Source of the DNA: Melanocharis versteri
Lineage: Eukaryota; Chordata; Aves; Passeriformes; Melanocharitidae
Length of the DNA stretch: 64,000 bases
Assembly (NCBI GenBank): GCA_013397845.1
Contig: VZTG01005243.1
Span: forward strand, 322,244-386,243
Reading direction: 5' to 3'
The number at the start of each line of letters is the position of its first letter. Positions within the stretch are counted from its first letter, which is position 1. The notes below the pieces were generated by a model that saw nothing but the letters and a program-made list of their open reading frames with translations, was not told the origin of the DNA and ran no database searches. Made by a program: the position numbers and the translations under genes. Shown here in pieces: positions 38,153 through 51,033 of this stretch.

Positions 38153-41100
38153 AAAAAGAGACACAACTTTTTTCCTATTACTTGTAATTTGGAGATAGAA
38201 CAACATTGGGGGTGGAACACTCGTTATCCCCTTTCCTCTGCACGTGTAGTTCTCATTAGGGCCAATTAGGATGATAATCACATCTGAAAGGAGGCTACGA
38301 GCCAACTCATGTGATCAAAGCAGAAGTAAACACAACTCCAGAGAGCTTAGGGAGCATATGGTTTCCCCTGTCAAGTTCCCCAAGCTTGTATAACGCTTAG
38401 TTCTACCTGAAAGCTCTGTCCTCTGTGGCATTTTCTGGGAGAACAGCCCACCTGGGAGGAGATGAGGTGGTACCATGGGTCTTTAGGGACCCACGAACCT
38501 GTAACAGGTCTCAGCATACAGGAGGGGAGAAATTAATTGCATTTTCCAGTTTTTTTTCCATACCTAGTATAAGGCATTACAATGTCTACATTAGGAATCA
38601 ATATGTTGCTCGGGGTGAAGTTAAAGAGAAAATCCATCTGAGTTCAGTGAAAGCAGACCCTGTACTTGGCCCTCAAATGCCTTTTCCACCCTCCCCCCCA
38701 GGGCAAAGTGGTGAGTACAATTTTAACGGGATCGTCTGGGCGAGTTTTCTGCACATTGGTGCTGCCTCTGTCATCCCCATCTCTAATATCTGCAATGCCT
38801 TCCCCGTCCCAGCTGCCTCCCAGGTGACTGCGTGCAATTACATTCCTAATTGTGCCACAGTGGTGCTCTCTGGGATGTTACACCGCTGTTTAATTTATAA
38901 ATGTCAATTTGGAAGCACAATACAATGAGAAATTACCCGCATCAGACACAGAGCAGTTCCCACTTATGAATAGGTAAGAAGGCAACAAAAATAATTAAGT
39001 GCTTAACAAAGAGAGAAGATGAGGGAATGCAGGCATCCCTTTAGTGCAACCCTTCCAAATTTTATACATGCTCAATTTTGAGCTGTTTAAATGGAAGGGC
39101 AGAGGTAGCCAAGTGCCAGGTTTAATATTGGACATGACATCGCACCGTCTGTGCCTGTTTGGGAACCTATTTCATATTTAAATCTCAATTAAACAGTAGG
39201 ACTGCCTTGACATTTAAAAATCCAAACAAAACACTTCACGCTCAGCTCTGCAAAAAGCATCTGTAAAAGCGTCTTCTTATTCCACCGACCTGCTTATTCT
39301 TTGCATTCTGAACAACATCTTCAGGATGAGAAAAATAAAAGAAAATAAATAAATCGGGATGTGTTGATTTTTACCACCATTCTCTTTGAACAGTCAGTCC
39401 AACTAAGCAAGAGTGCATTTTCTCCCCCTTGTATATCATCAGCAGAGCACCTGCAGTGATATCTGAGCTAGTTTTGGATTAGGAAAAAATATTGTTGTGC
39501 AGGAGGAAAAATCACCTCATACCAAGCTCTGAATCACCAACAATGAAGCTTTCAGACTATCTTGTCCTTTTATACAGCTGATCCCAAGTGACATATAACA
39601 TGAGAAGAGGGCAGATGCCAGGAGCAGCAGCTGGGGAAATGGGAAAGGAGGAGCTGCATGGAACATCCTCGATTCAGGCCACGGACACAAATAAACAAGA
39701 TTTGCCCATCAGCCACCCCAGTCTGCCACAGGCAAAGTCACAGCACCGGCTGCAGCCGGAGCTGGGTCAGGGAGCCACCTTTTCCTGGGCCCACACTGCT
39801 CCTCCTGCATCAACCCTGAGGCAACAAGGGGGAGAATGTGAAGAGCACCAGGGAAAAGCGCCAGGCATGAGGCAGATGGCTTCAGGTCCCAACATTTTCT
39901 CTGACTCCAAGATTATGGATATTACTGCTGCATGGACAAGCTTCCAGTCCCCCCCGGTTGGGCTGGCACACCCCACACTGCCTGCACGGGCCCACTGTGT
40001 TCCAGCAGGGGCTCCAAGGCAGCATTAACAAACAACCCCACATTTAAACTCTCCTACTGTCTGCTTCTCAGTGGCATCACATCAAATATGCTGGTGGCTG
40101 CCAGCCCAGCTCTGCGTGCCCAGCTCGAGGCTCCCGACGCCGCGGCCAGGCTTGGAAACAGCCCCTTGAGATGTTGTTGCTTGTCAGCCACAAAAATCTC
40201 AGCCTGGGTTTCTCATCATTTAACTGCACAAGCACAACCATAAAGAAACTCACACTCCACAGGTTTCCAGCACTTTTTTTTTTTTCATGTTTATCTCTAA
40301 ATCCTACATGCAATGAGCAACTCTGCGAAGGGTTTGTCCTCTTGCCTAAATGGAGATCACCCCAACGTGCACTTGCCCTGCAAGGAGAGCACTGTGCTGC
40401 TTACACACACACAGCCACAATAGTTAAACTGAGCAAGAGAGATAAAGCGGGTTCAGTGCTTTCTCTTTTGTCTGCCTACTGTGGAAATTCCAGACCCCTC
40501 AACCCTAGAAGAGAAGACCCATCACACTGGGTCAGCCCAAAGGGCAGTTCTAGCGAAATGCCTCACGGCTTGTAACAAATGCCTGCAGGAAAAGCATAAA
40601 AAAAGACAAAATATGGAGATATTTTTCCCCTGATTCACCCTCCTGATCTCCCAGGATCGGTGATTCAGAGGCTTCCTGGATGCAAGGATGCACTGGGACC
40701 ATTGTGTACCCACCCAAGCAATGGGTCCTTGCACACAGATGAGACATTCTGTCATACACACAACATGACAGGGGTTTCCATGTCCTGCCAGGTCTCAGAC
40801 AAGCAGCACACAACACACTGCAGCTCTGCAGGGAAAAGCCAAAGAAGTGCCTCAGCTGGCACCAGCTGCGTGCCATTGATGCTAATGGACTTGTTCTGCT
40901 TTATACCAGCTGATGATCTCTCTCTTTTCCCTGTCTGCCTTCTCAACAGATTTTCTGGTGCTCAATATATAAAATATCCATCAAAAAGGTGGATCTAGCC
41001 CAGCAAGTGCTGTGACAATGGTTTATGTCTGTCAGAGGAAGGTGGAAAAGCATAGGGCTGTAACAGAGTACCCCAGCCCTGGGAAAGCTTTGTGCTAACC

Positions 41101-44100
41101 CTCATTACGTAAATACTGGCTTATTCCTTCAAGATGGGGCTTTCTATCCTTTGAAATCCCTTGGGTTGTTCTCATCCCCGCCAGTGTGATGCCTGACATT
41201 ATGCCAGGGGAAATAGGGTGAGACACACTATAGCCCTTCACCCCCTTGAGCACACTCAGTCCTGCTATGGACACTGCTTCTCCATCCTGCTTTAAAGAAA
41301 GCACCCGCAATTATTCCCAGAAAAATCCAAGTTCATTTTAAATCGCTGATAATGTCAGCAAGCTCTGTTCCAGACACTCTTTCTGACAAATCAGTGACCT
41401 CAGTGAAAGACGAAGGGAAGATCTGAACTCATTTGGAGACATGACTCCAAATTTCTGCTTCCATCGGTTCATTACTAAAGATGACTTTAGCCCCCATGTG
41501 CCTCCTGGCCACATTTCCGAGTCCTGGAGTCATCAGTGGGTGCAAACCATGCGAGGGTCTTCCCCAAACCAGTGCTGATGACATCCCTAACTGGCAGGAG
41601 GATTTCAGCAGTGCCATCACCCCCACGGTGAGTCATCACCTTGCCTTGAGCCGACCATTTCAAATCCTTCCAGGTTCTGCTTGTGTGCAAGCAGTGCTAA
41701 CGTGCTCAGTGGAGAGCGTGTCCTCCACTGCAGAGTGAGCCACAGAAACACTGTCTGTCACAGAAAAGCAGTTTTCTCATTTCCTTATGACCAGGAAAGC
41801 CAGCTCCAGCCCCCAGCTCTGACGTGAAATGTCAGCAGAAGAGCTATTAAGTATTTAGGGTGGGAAGCTCCAGCATCAACCAAAAATACTTCCATGTTGG
41901 CGGGAGTTACGGGATCAGCCAGTATCTGACAGCCCTATAAACCTTCCCCGGAGTGGGACACAACTCAAAACCAAAGGGTTTTCCCTGAACCAAAGATTCA
42001 GAGCAAAGTTCCTACTTCTGTCAGCTGATGGGTTCAATTTCCCACACCCATCCATGCTTGGCAAGAGGAGAGAAGAGGCTTCTCTTTTTCTCCACCCTCT
42101 TTCTGTGTGTGATTAGAGATGGGCCCAGGAGACACAGATTTGCTAGGGAAAACCACTCCTTTGATCAGTTTAGCGAACTCTGAGAATCTGTAGTTAAAAC
42201 CTCTAAGTCTGGTACATCCCAATTAGAAATAATCCTAAAATATAAGGTTTGCACGAAGATGTGAGCTTTTTCTGGTGCCTGGAAGGGAAAAAGGGGGAGT
42301 TTTCTTGTTTTAGTACCAATGCTTATCCTGTCATATTTCATACCAGCAACTAAGGTCACGTGCTGTTTGCCCTTCCCTTATTTTATGAAGAAGAAAGTAG
42401 AAAGGACACATTTAGAACAGAAAAGAAACCCAAGTAGAACATGGGTCAAATGAAGTTGGGTGCCTATTTTTCCCACAGGAAAATTTGCCAAAGAAAAATT
42501 AAAGTAAATCCAAGAGGCAAATACAACGCTCTAAATGATGAAATTTTTTTCCAACTACTTTCAAGGCATAATTTCAAGGCAAAATGAGAAAGAGAGATAA
42601 TATGTCTCTCTTTGCTCCATAAGTCTGTCACTAAAGAAATTTTCAGTTTATTCATTTTCAGGCTCTCTGCCCTGATCTTTCTTTCTCCCTTTTATTACCT
42701 GTGTTGAGGCTGCAGCGCCACTCACTCACTGCTGAGCTGCAAAGTTGACTCACTATGGCTCCTTTTTTATTTCTCACTGATCTCATTGAATTATTGAAAA
42801 GGGTACTGTCAGGTTGAAAAGAATATATCTTCAAAAATAAAATAAATTTTCTTTCCTGAGTTCCAAATGGCACCTTAAAACATATATTTAAGGACAAAAA
42901 AAAAATAGTAAGAATTTGCAGGGGACTCATTTTCTTAACATTAATAATGCTCTTGGTTTTCTTTTTGCACATTTCAGTCCAGACAACCTAAGTTCACCAT
43001 CAATTTCTAGACAACTTCACTCTCTGTTTCTCTTACACTTGCAGTAATGATATTGCTGAGTGTCCTAAGTTTGCCCTCAGCCTTTGGGTACTTGTGGGCT
43101 TTTTTTGTAAAGTCTGAGTTTATAAAGACATGAGTAATGCTGTGGCTCAGCTCTCATTTTTATTTTGTTTTATTTGGTATCTGTTAGCTTTCAGGCTTAC
43201 AGGGAACAGTCTGGCTGCATGGCTCAAGCACGCCCTAAAGGCTCGAAACCAAGAACCCAACAGAAATTTTTATATAATCTCATTATTTTTAGAGAGATTT
43301 TTATGATTCCAGGAAGACTGGATGATTTCTTGGTTTTCAACTCTGAGACTTGGCTTCTCTACAGTTTTAGATTTAGCATCTGAATTTCTTTTATGCTGCA
43401 GGTCCTTATAATCAACATGTAAGTACAAAATGTCCAGAGCTCAAGACCTGTTTCTTTTTCCTTCCCTTTTCACTTGGGGGCCCAACATCTCCTTGGCTGA
43501 TGCGAAACCAGAGCACTGCAGATGATGCTGATGAGATCCCTCTACTCTTCTGGCCCTGCTGACCACAACCTTAGTCCAAGTGTGCCCATTACCAGAGCCA
43601 GGCACTTTCTAGAAACATTATTATATTAGAGAAAAAAATAGGCAAAATCCATATTGTTTGTATAGCCATAATTTCTCAGTAATTAGACTGGCATAAAATA
43701 AGCAAAACCACAGTGCTAGTACTCAATCCATAATCAATATTTGAAGAGTGTGCTGAAATTCTGGGTTAATAGAATAAAGGTGGGAGTTTGTCACAAACAT
43801 TGAACACACTGGTGACAATGATTAGAAAGATGCTGGGCATTAGCAAAAAGACATTTGTAAAAGCTAACATCAATTGGTCAGGAATCTTTGTATAAAACTC
43901 TTACAAGAAACTGTGCAGTTAAAATACAGAACCTGAGCTGAATTGAAACTAAAAAAAACCCTAATTCTCCCCCAGTCCACCCTTCTTTCTTTGTCAGAAA
44001 TTCTTTTGGAACCTTGTTATAAAATCCAGCAGTGCATCGTCTCTCCAACAAAGACTTTTCTCACAAGACTCCAGGAATAAAAAAAAAATACAGTTCAATC

Positions 44101-46687
44101 AACCTACCTCTAGGGCATATTTACACAAAGGTTTTTATTGCCTTTCAACTTGATATATTGTTTTCAATACCTAACTGAAAGGTAAAGGTATTAAAATATA
44201 CATTGCTGTGCAGTTTATTCCAGAAGAGCTCCATGGTGCATCCTGAGCAATGTCCATGAAGACATCCAATTACTGCTCGTGCCAAACCTGACCCCAGCTG
44301 CGTAACCAGGGCTAAAACCTCAGACGTGCAGGACAGGAATTAATTTCTTTACTTTTACTGCAAACCTGATGCAGAAGAGAACACTTGAAAAATCATTTCG
44401 TTTACTCTGATTCAAGAAACTTTGGGCCACGCTCTTTAAATCACTTCTATGAATTATGGGTATGTGACATGTATGAAGGTGATTGCAGACAGAAAAGAAA
44501 TAAACTGCACTGTTTTCAACAGGTGTGGGTTGAGGGCTGTGTTTTCCTGGGCCAGGCTACATGTCACATCTTTCGAGAAGTATTTAGAAACAGTAAAACC
44601 TTTCAAGATCTTGTTTTACCTACTAAGAGTAGGGGCTTTAAAGGTATAAAACTATTTTCTTAAAAGTTTAAATTTCAAATTTTGATTAAAAAATCAAGTG
44701 AGAACTGACTGAATGAATCAGTGGGAACCTGAGGACAGCTTTACCATGTTCACCTCCACAAGCAGAGACAGCTCCACCAAGGCTGTCCCACAAAACTGAA
44801 CGCAGTTTTACCATGGCAACACACCTTCAGTGGACATTGGTCATACGTGGAGGGCTCACACAAAAACAGAGCTCGAGCACCTCAGGCCTCCTACAAACAA
44901 ACAGCTTCTCCATGAGATGCTTAAAATCTCAACAGTACGAGAAAAAGGGTGAAGATACACAGTGAAGTCATTTCTCCCAGGAGGTGGTTCATGGAGCAAA
45001 CTCCAGATGTGACTGTTACTGAATTAAAACAATTAATCCCTGGAGTGAATGCGATGTGATTGCTGGGTGTGGGAGATGTCTGCCTCTCTCAATCAGGAGG
45101 TAGCAGCCTCCCAGAAAGGCCCCAGAAAATGCATCTATCCTCTTGGGTGCACAGACTAGACTGGCATGGACAGAATCATCTTCCCCTCAAGAACAGTAAA
45201 GGCTGCACAGAGGTCACGGTCAAAACATCAACTGAATTTGATTTTTCACCCAGTTGTTATATCTTCTTAATATATATGTTAATATGCACTTGGTCCACTT
45301 GACACCATTACTGATTGCAATTAGATGTTCCTAACCCAGACTTCAGCACAACGCAAATTGTACAATTTGCTAAAAAATGCCCTCTCGAGAATGAACGCAC
45401 ATCTCTTCTTGCGCTGTCTCCCTTCATAGCCCTCCACAGCCTGCTGCCAGCTCTCATTATGTCTGGTCCTCTCATCTTAATTGCACCCACTGTACAATAA
45501 GGACCTCCCAAACTTGCTTTTCTGTAGAGCAGAACATGAAGTCGCTCACAAATGACAGAGAAAAACACGCAAACATTAAACATTTTTAAAATGGGTAGGC
45601 ATCCAAAATAAAATGATTCTTTAGAGAATGACTGGCTACCAACTGGATAAATCCTGTCATTGTTCAAGTTAATAGAACAAATTTCTTGACAGGTGTTAGG
45701 TAATGTTTAGCAAAGTTACAAGAGTGTCACTATAGCTAATATTATTAAAAGCTTTGATTAGTTATAAGAACAGACTCATAGGTCTAAATTAAAGCTGCTC
45801 ACTGAAGCTGGTGAGATAATTGATGTTCACAATCAGAAAAACAGTCCTTAACTCCAAGAAAATTCAGCATAAGGAAGAGGACACGTACACTAGAAAGTGA
45901 GATAACACACATAACTTTTTACATGCTTTCTGGTCCATCTAAAGCTGCAGTCTCATCTGAGCAGAGACCTTTGGTTTATGCTCAGGCTGCAAAGAGACGA
46001 CAGGATTGCTGCTCACCCAGGTGACAGCAGCTGGTGTGAGCATGCAGTCCTGCCTCACTGCACTTGGGGCATAAATCACATCTGCTTTAATGCATTTACT
46101 CGGGACGAGGAGATGTGTTTTCTGGGTGCTGTGGCAGCAGAAATAACACAGCACATAATGATGGAAAACAATAACAATAAAGAAATACATATGAAATAGG
46201 CACCTCCTGAACCACTGGCAGTGCAGAGGAGACTGCGCAGCATTTAGATGAGGCTGATTCTCGCTGCTGTATTTATGAGTGAACATTATTTTTCTTTTCA
46301 GACATTTGCATTTCACCCCTTGGAGAATCTCCTTGAAACACAGAAACACACTCTCATTCCCCTCCCTTCCTAGGAAGAGCCCTTGCTGTGAACATGCACA
46401 GTGGCTAAAAACTCAAACCAGCTACGGGGAACGCCCTGGCCCAAGGCTGGTGCTCAAGGGGATTATCCTTGTTCAGCTGCTGACCCATCCTTCCCTGCCA
46501 CACAGCCTGCACCTCGAAGCAGAGAAAGCAAACCCATAAGGAACAAGGAGTTACACTGGTTTGTATTCTCAGAAATGTGAGTCCTCCTGTGGAGCTGACA
46601 ATCCCCCAAAGACTCATTTCCCAGAGCACAGCCGCTGTGACCCTTCTCTGGGGAGAGCTGCAAGACAGGACTCCATTTTAGTCTGGA

Positions 46688-47134
46688 AAAGGATGACAGA
46701 GCTGGGCAAGAGTCTGGAGCACAAGTCCTGTGAGGAGAAGCTGAGGAAGCTGGATTGCTTACCCTGGAGAAAAGGAGGCTCAGGGATGACCTTATCACTC
46801 CCTACAACTCCCTGACAGGAGGTTGTAACCAAGTGGGGGTCAGGCTGTGCTTCCAGACAACAAGTGACAGGATGAGAGGACATGGCCTCAAGCTGCGCCA
46901 GGGAAGGTTTAGGCTGGATATGAGGAAGAATTTGTTCACAGAAAGGGTAATTAGACATTGGAACGGGCTACGCAGGGAGGTGGTGGAGTGACCATCCCTG
47001 GAGGTGTTTAAGGAAAGCCTGGACGTGGCAGTCAGTGCCATGGTCTGGTTGACAAGGTGGTGATCAGTCATAAGTTGGACTTGATGGTCTCAGAGGTCTT
47101 GTCCAGCCTAACTGATTCGGTCATTCTGTGATCT
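46688..47134 (+). mobile_element. CR1 LINE 3' fragment, longest copy in the window, plus strand
   Basis: About 450 bases follow the avian CR1 3' part in order: CTGTGAGGAGAAGCTGAGGA, CTGGAGAAAAGGAGGCTCAG, GATGACCTTATCACTCCCTA, CAGGATGAGAGGACATGGCC, TGGATATGAGGAAGAATTTG, ACATTGGAACGGGCTACGCA, ATCCCTGGAGGTGTTTAAGG, TTGGACTTGATGGTCTCAGA, and TCATTCTGTGATCT at the end. It includes the last part of ORF2 (open in short frames only) and the 3' UTR. Compared with the other copies it is well preserved and probably the youngest CR1 here. The 5' boundary is approximate. Confidence 0.95.
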
Positions 47135-48666
47135 AAAGCTCGCTGGAAGGTACAACCCACATGCTGGATCAATTAGCCATACAACAGCTGAGGGATAAAT
47201 TTGGCCTGAGTTAATTATATAAGCCATTTTTAGACTAAATAAGTTTAATTAAACCTCAAGCAAAAAGCATTCAACCAAAGGCAAATTCACATCGGTGTAC
47301 TTGCTTATCCTTAATTACATTATTCCCTTCTTTCTGTAAAGATGCATTGCTCTCAGACACAGAGGGATAAACATGATGATGTAATATTAATTTGTGGTTA
47401 GTGGTATAATTAGTTACTTCTCAGTAAATGTGAAAAGATTAGGAAAATCACATCGGTTTGTTGAGTTGGCAGGTGGAAACTACTGCTTCCTTTTACATCT
47501 CTGAAAAATTACAGCAGGTAGCACAGCTTCCTAAACCCATTTGCCTTGATTCAAATAGACAGATTAAATAATTAACCAGAATTAGAAATAACATCTAATA
47601 TGAGCAGAGTAAGGAACTACAGGTGCTCACTGCAGGCTATGTCTGCTCTGATTTTAAGATGCCCATGATATCCAAAACCCAAATTCACATGTGAGAGTGC
47701 ACATAGTGTATCTTGGGGAAATTTTCTGGGAGACATATCTGATTGATCAAAGAATCCTCTATTATTCCTTGCACACCTCTGAAAAATGCTCAGCAAGCTC
47801 TCCAGGTCTAGTCTTTGTTTAGACGAACAAAGAGCTCAATTAACTTCTAAAGCAAATTTTAGAATTCTTTTTGGAATCATTCTTAGTAAATTCAGGTATG
47901 TCTTGTATGCCAGATCCTCCAAACAGGGCACAAGGTACAGGTGACATCATCCTCCCGCTCCTACTCTTACTTTTTCCTGCCTTAACTTTAGCAAGGTCTC
48001 AAGACCAGACCAAGAGCTCAGACAGGGTTTACAAGCCTCCCACAGCACTGATGAGAGGCAGCAACACCTTTCTGCTGTGAGTCTCAGACCTCTTTTGGCA
48101 GCTGTAAAAATCAGTTTTCTCTGCTGTCCCTTCATGGAGACCTCCTACAGAGATGGCAACATGTCCTCCTGGGCATGGTAGCTTTGCCCTGTGGACATTC
48201 CCATCCAGAAATAAATTCAGTGAACAGTTGTGCTACGGTGGTGAATTCTCTAGTCACACAATGCTAAATGTAAATTGATATCCCACAACAAGATTGCCAA
48301 GGAGACCAGCAATTTAGAAGAATTCAAAGCCATATACCAAAGGCAAAGGGAAAACAATGTATTTAAGTACTTGGTCAAGCTGAAATTCAGTTTATGCACT
48401 CTGTCTTCATCTCCAGTATTACACAACCTTAAAAGTGAAAAAAAAAAAAAGCTGCTAGGAGCAGGCACATTTGGAATAGAATTGATTCTGTTGTTATTCC
48501 ATCCAGTGTACGGAATCAGTGCAATCAAACAATCAGCTGGAAGTCCAGAAAAAATTTAAAGCCATCAGTATAATAAGATGATTTCAGCAGATCGCTCAAA
48601 TAACAGCTCATCAAATCAGCAGAATAGAGAAATATTTGTACAGGACATTTACTCTCCAAATCTCCC

Positions 48667-48691
48667 TTTTTTTTCCTTTTTTTTTTTTTAA
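48667..48691 (+). repeat. Interrupted poly-T tract
   Basis: Eight T, CC, then about fourteen T before AAGGATAG. Low-complexity sequence; in gene orientation it is A-rich. Confidence 0.75.
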
Positions 48692-48859
48692 GGATAGTAA
48701 GAGCAATACTCCTAGTAAAAAAGATTTCTTTTGTCACATTTCATGGAAGTCTAATTTCAGAAGCCACTCTTCTCTTAATGTAACTTGAAATGCCTGAAAT
48801 TGAGGCTGTTCCTTGGCCACAAGAGCAGAAAGGCATTTCTCAAATTCATTATTTCTAAT

Positions 48860-48876
48860 GTGTGTGTGTACACACA
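48860..48876 (+). repeat. (TG)n(CA)n palindrome
   Basis: TGTGTGTGTACACACA is an alternating purine-pyrimidine perfect dyad around a central TA, able to form a small cruciform or Z-like structure. It is followed by TATATTGATATGATATAC. Confidence 0.8.
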
Positions 48877-49341
48877 TATATTGATATGATATACATGAGT
48901 CTGTACCAGCAGGTCTAGTGCTTGCAAAATGCAGTCATATTCACATCTCCTACACTTGATTACAATGAAAAATTTATTGCATCTTACTTCACAGAGGATT
49001 TGTAACTGCCTGGATTTGTCAAAACTATGTGTACTTTAATAACTGAAACTCAATCACATCCGAATCACAAACGGATAAACATAAAAATAAACGTAAACAT
49101 CATCAAATAGAATTGCTCTTTGCCCATTTGACAATACGCTCGATGCCAACAGGTGGTGAGTGATGGTACAAAGATTCATATCTTGGCACCTCCTCTCTTC
49201 CAAACCCTAGAAAAAAGCCCAAGTGATGCTCACCCTACGCAGACACCAGCATTGATGCAGAGGAAAAACTTTTTTCAGCCCTGATTACATGGGACAACCA
49301 ACAAAGACTGTCTTGTCTGGAATCAAGTAGAAATGGAGACT

Positions 49342-49918
49342 TGTACTGGTTTTGATTGGGACAGAGTTAATTCAGAGTGTTGTACATGGGGCTGTGTTTT
49401 GGATTTGTGCTAGAAACAGCATTGATAGCACAGGAATTTCATTATTGCTGGGCAGGGCTTACACACGGTCAAGGCCCTTCCTGCTCCTCACCCCACCCCA
49501 CCAACAAGGAGTCAGGGGGTGCACACAGAGTTGGGAGGGGACACAGCCAGGACAGCTGATCCCAGATGACCCAATGGATATCCCAGACCATACAGAGTCA
49601 TGCTCTGTTCATAAATCCGAGGAAGAAGGAAGAAAGAGGGGACGTTTGGAGTGATGGTGCTTGTCTTCCCAAGTCACTGTTCCTCCTGACGGAGCCCTGT
49701 TCTCTTGTGGATGGCTGAACACCTGCCCACGGGAAGCAGTGAATGAATTCCTTATTTTGCTTTGCTTATGTGTGCAGCTTTTGCTTTACCCATTGAACTG
49801 TCTTTACCTCAACTTGAGAGTTTTCTCGCTATTTCTCTTCTAGTTTCCCCCTGCCCCATTCCACTGGGGGAAGATGAGCCACGTGGAGCTGGGTTATCAG
49901 TGGAGTTAAACCATGACA
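49342..49918 (+). mobile_element. 5' LTR of an avian endogenous retrovirus (577 bases)
   Basis: The unit starts TGTACTGGTTTTGATTGGGA and ends GTTAAACCATGACA, giving TGT...ACA ends. It contains blocks I associate with a widespread passerine LTR family: GGGACAGAGTTAATTC near the start, GGAGGGGACACAGCCAGGAC, TGGCTGAACACCTGCCCAC, and GTGAATGAATTCCTTATTTT in the last third. ATAAATCC at 49611-49618 sits where the TATA box of the family would be, in degenerate form. It is directly followed by a primer binding site, which fixes it as the 5' LTR of a plus-strand provirus. No open viral gene is present. It lies antisense to CAMK1D. Family assignment is from memory. Confidence 0.88.
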
Positions 49919-49926
49919 GTCCTTTC

Positions 49927-49944
49927 TCATGCCCAACATGGGGC
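49927..49944 (+). other. Degenerate tRNA-Lys-type primer binding site of the ERV
   Basis: Eight bases after the LTR end, TCATGCCCAACATGGGGC matches the known tRNA-Lys1,2 primer binding site TGGCGCCCAACGTGGGGC at 14 of 18 positions. The lysine-type site points to a betaretrovirus-like (ERVK-type) element. The mismatches include CpG-to-TpG/CpA style decay. Confidence 0.75.
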
Positions 49945-51033
49945 TCAAAGAGCTCAAGATAACAACAGATTTGATTGAAACATGCTAGATTGAATTTATA
50001 GCTGTTACTGCTGATTAGCTATTAATTGGCAGACTCCTGTGCTTGCCATGGGGCTTGCTTCCCTCACTGGATATTCGAGTCTGGTGCTCGTTAGTGAGTG
50101 CTTTTTGCTTTCACTGCGTGCTGTCCTGCCGTGTGGCTTATCATCTTACTCTGCTGTGCCTGGGAACATTCTGATAGCAGCAACAGCGATGCAACCGGGC
50201 TGGCAGACGGCCAGGGCATTGCTGCTGCTTCTGTGCTGCTGTACTGGACAGGCTGGGACCCCTGACTGAGCTCCAGCCAACGTGGTGGTGGGTGAGCCCA
50301 CACGGAAGCAGGACACCCCAAAGTGTTGGCAGCCATGAACGTGTCCACACCAGCAGGTCCATCTCAGTTACGCCGGTGCCGCGGTTGTGGCCCACGGGGA
50401 ACAGGGGCACCTCCAGGTGACCGTGGCTGTGGGTAAGTCTGCACCACTGCAGGTACAGCCCTGGGAGAGGCTGTGGCTCACAGATAAGGCTCCACGTGGA
50501 GTAGATACACCCTCAGGGACATCACTGTGAGGATGAGGGCAAGCCAGAGCAGGAGCAAAGGGAAGAGTTCATTACGATGTCAAACCCTGGCCCAAAGGCA
50601 CCAGACTTGGAGGTTGTAATGGAAATACCTTTAAATTGTTGTAAGCCGTGATTTGAGTTGTTCAAGGGATTACTACAGCCTTGGAGAAGCCTTACAAGAA
50701 GCAACCTGACCTAAGCTGGCTTTGGTGCCCAAAAGTTCCGCACAACACACCACCTCTCCTCTCCCAAGTGAACACCATGACAGACGGAGCCCAAAGTCAT
50801 GAACTAAATGAACTCAACTCAACATTTGATGGACATTTGTGCACATTTTATGGGAATTCTATGGACATTCTACAGGGGTGGTCCACAGACTAGAGAAATG
50901 ACACCTGTGTTTTATATCAAAAGATAGGAAGAGGGTGGTTAAAGAGATTTTATTGGGTAGGGTGGCACCTGAGCATGGTGTAAATGGTATGGAATAAGGG
51001 ATGGAGAATCTGCTGTTCCTCCCCTGCAAAGTG
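49945..51033 (+). mobile_element. ERV internal region, short and non-coding
   Basis: About 1.1 kb lies between the primer binding site and the 3' LTR fragment, far too short for gag-pro-pol-env. I recognise no protease, reverse transcriptase or envelope motifs in any frame. The most GC-rich part (about 50360-50440) reads on the plus strand as a short Cys/Gly/Arg-rich stretch with one CxxC pair. It lacks the histidine and the third cysteine of a nucleocapsid knuckle. The part from about 50885 (GACACCTGTGTTTTATATCA, GGTGTAAATGGTATGGAATA) resembles sequence I associate with the 3' internal region of passerine ERVs. The copy is probably a non-autonomous or internally deleted element, not an active virus. 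Confidence 0.75.

Larger units (their letters stand above)
35060..46687. other. Intronic sequence, no gene recognised apart from small repeats
   Basis: Holds a MIR relic (35938-36072) and an AT microsatellite (38101-38152). The 38680-39230 stretch has a unique look, with conserved-element-like spacing of AT-rich motifs (TTTAATTTATAAATGTCAAT, CAATTAAACAG). The 38425-38928 plus frame (167 codons) runs through it without domain or splice support. No exon was recognised. Confidence 0.5.
47135..49341. other. Intronic sequence, no gene recognised
   Basis: The 47160-47480 part is strikingly dense in homeodomain-type TAATTA/TTAATTA motifs. Further on are an A-run (48437-48450), an interrupted T-run (48667-48691) and the TG/CA palindrome near 48860. 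No exon or RNA gene was recognised. Confidence 0.5.

Noticed and set aside
38425..38928. 167-codon plus-strand open frame
   Set aside because: No recognisable family and no splice sites. It is better explained as chance or as part of a non-coding conserved stretch.
40890..40925. TTTATACCAGCTGATGATCT, similar to a word in some old amniote repeats
   Set aside because: Too short to assign; flanking sequence does not continue the match.
46463..47071. Overlapping plus and minus open frames at 46463-47071
   Set aside because: They lie mostly inside the CR1 fragment, which explains them. None keeps the LINE reading frame at useful length.
49352..50410. Several 60-100-codon open frames across the ERV
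   Set aside because: They do not correspond to retroviral proteins and simply reflect the LTR and leader-like interior.
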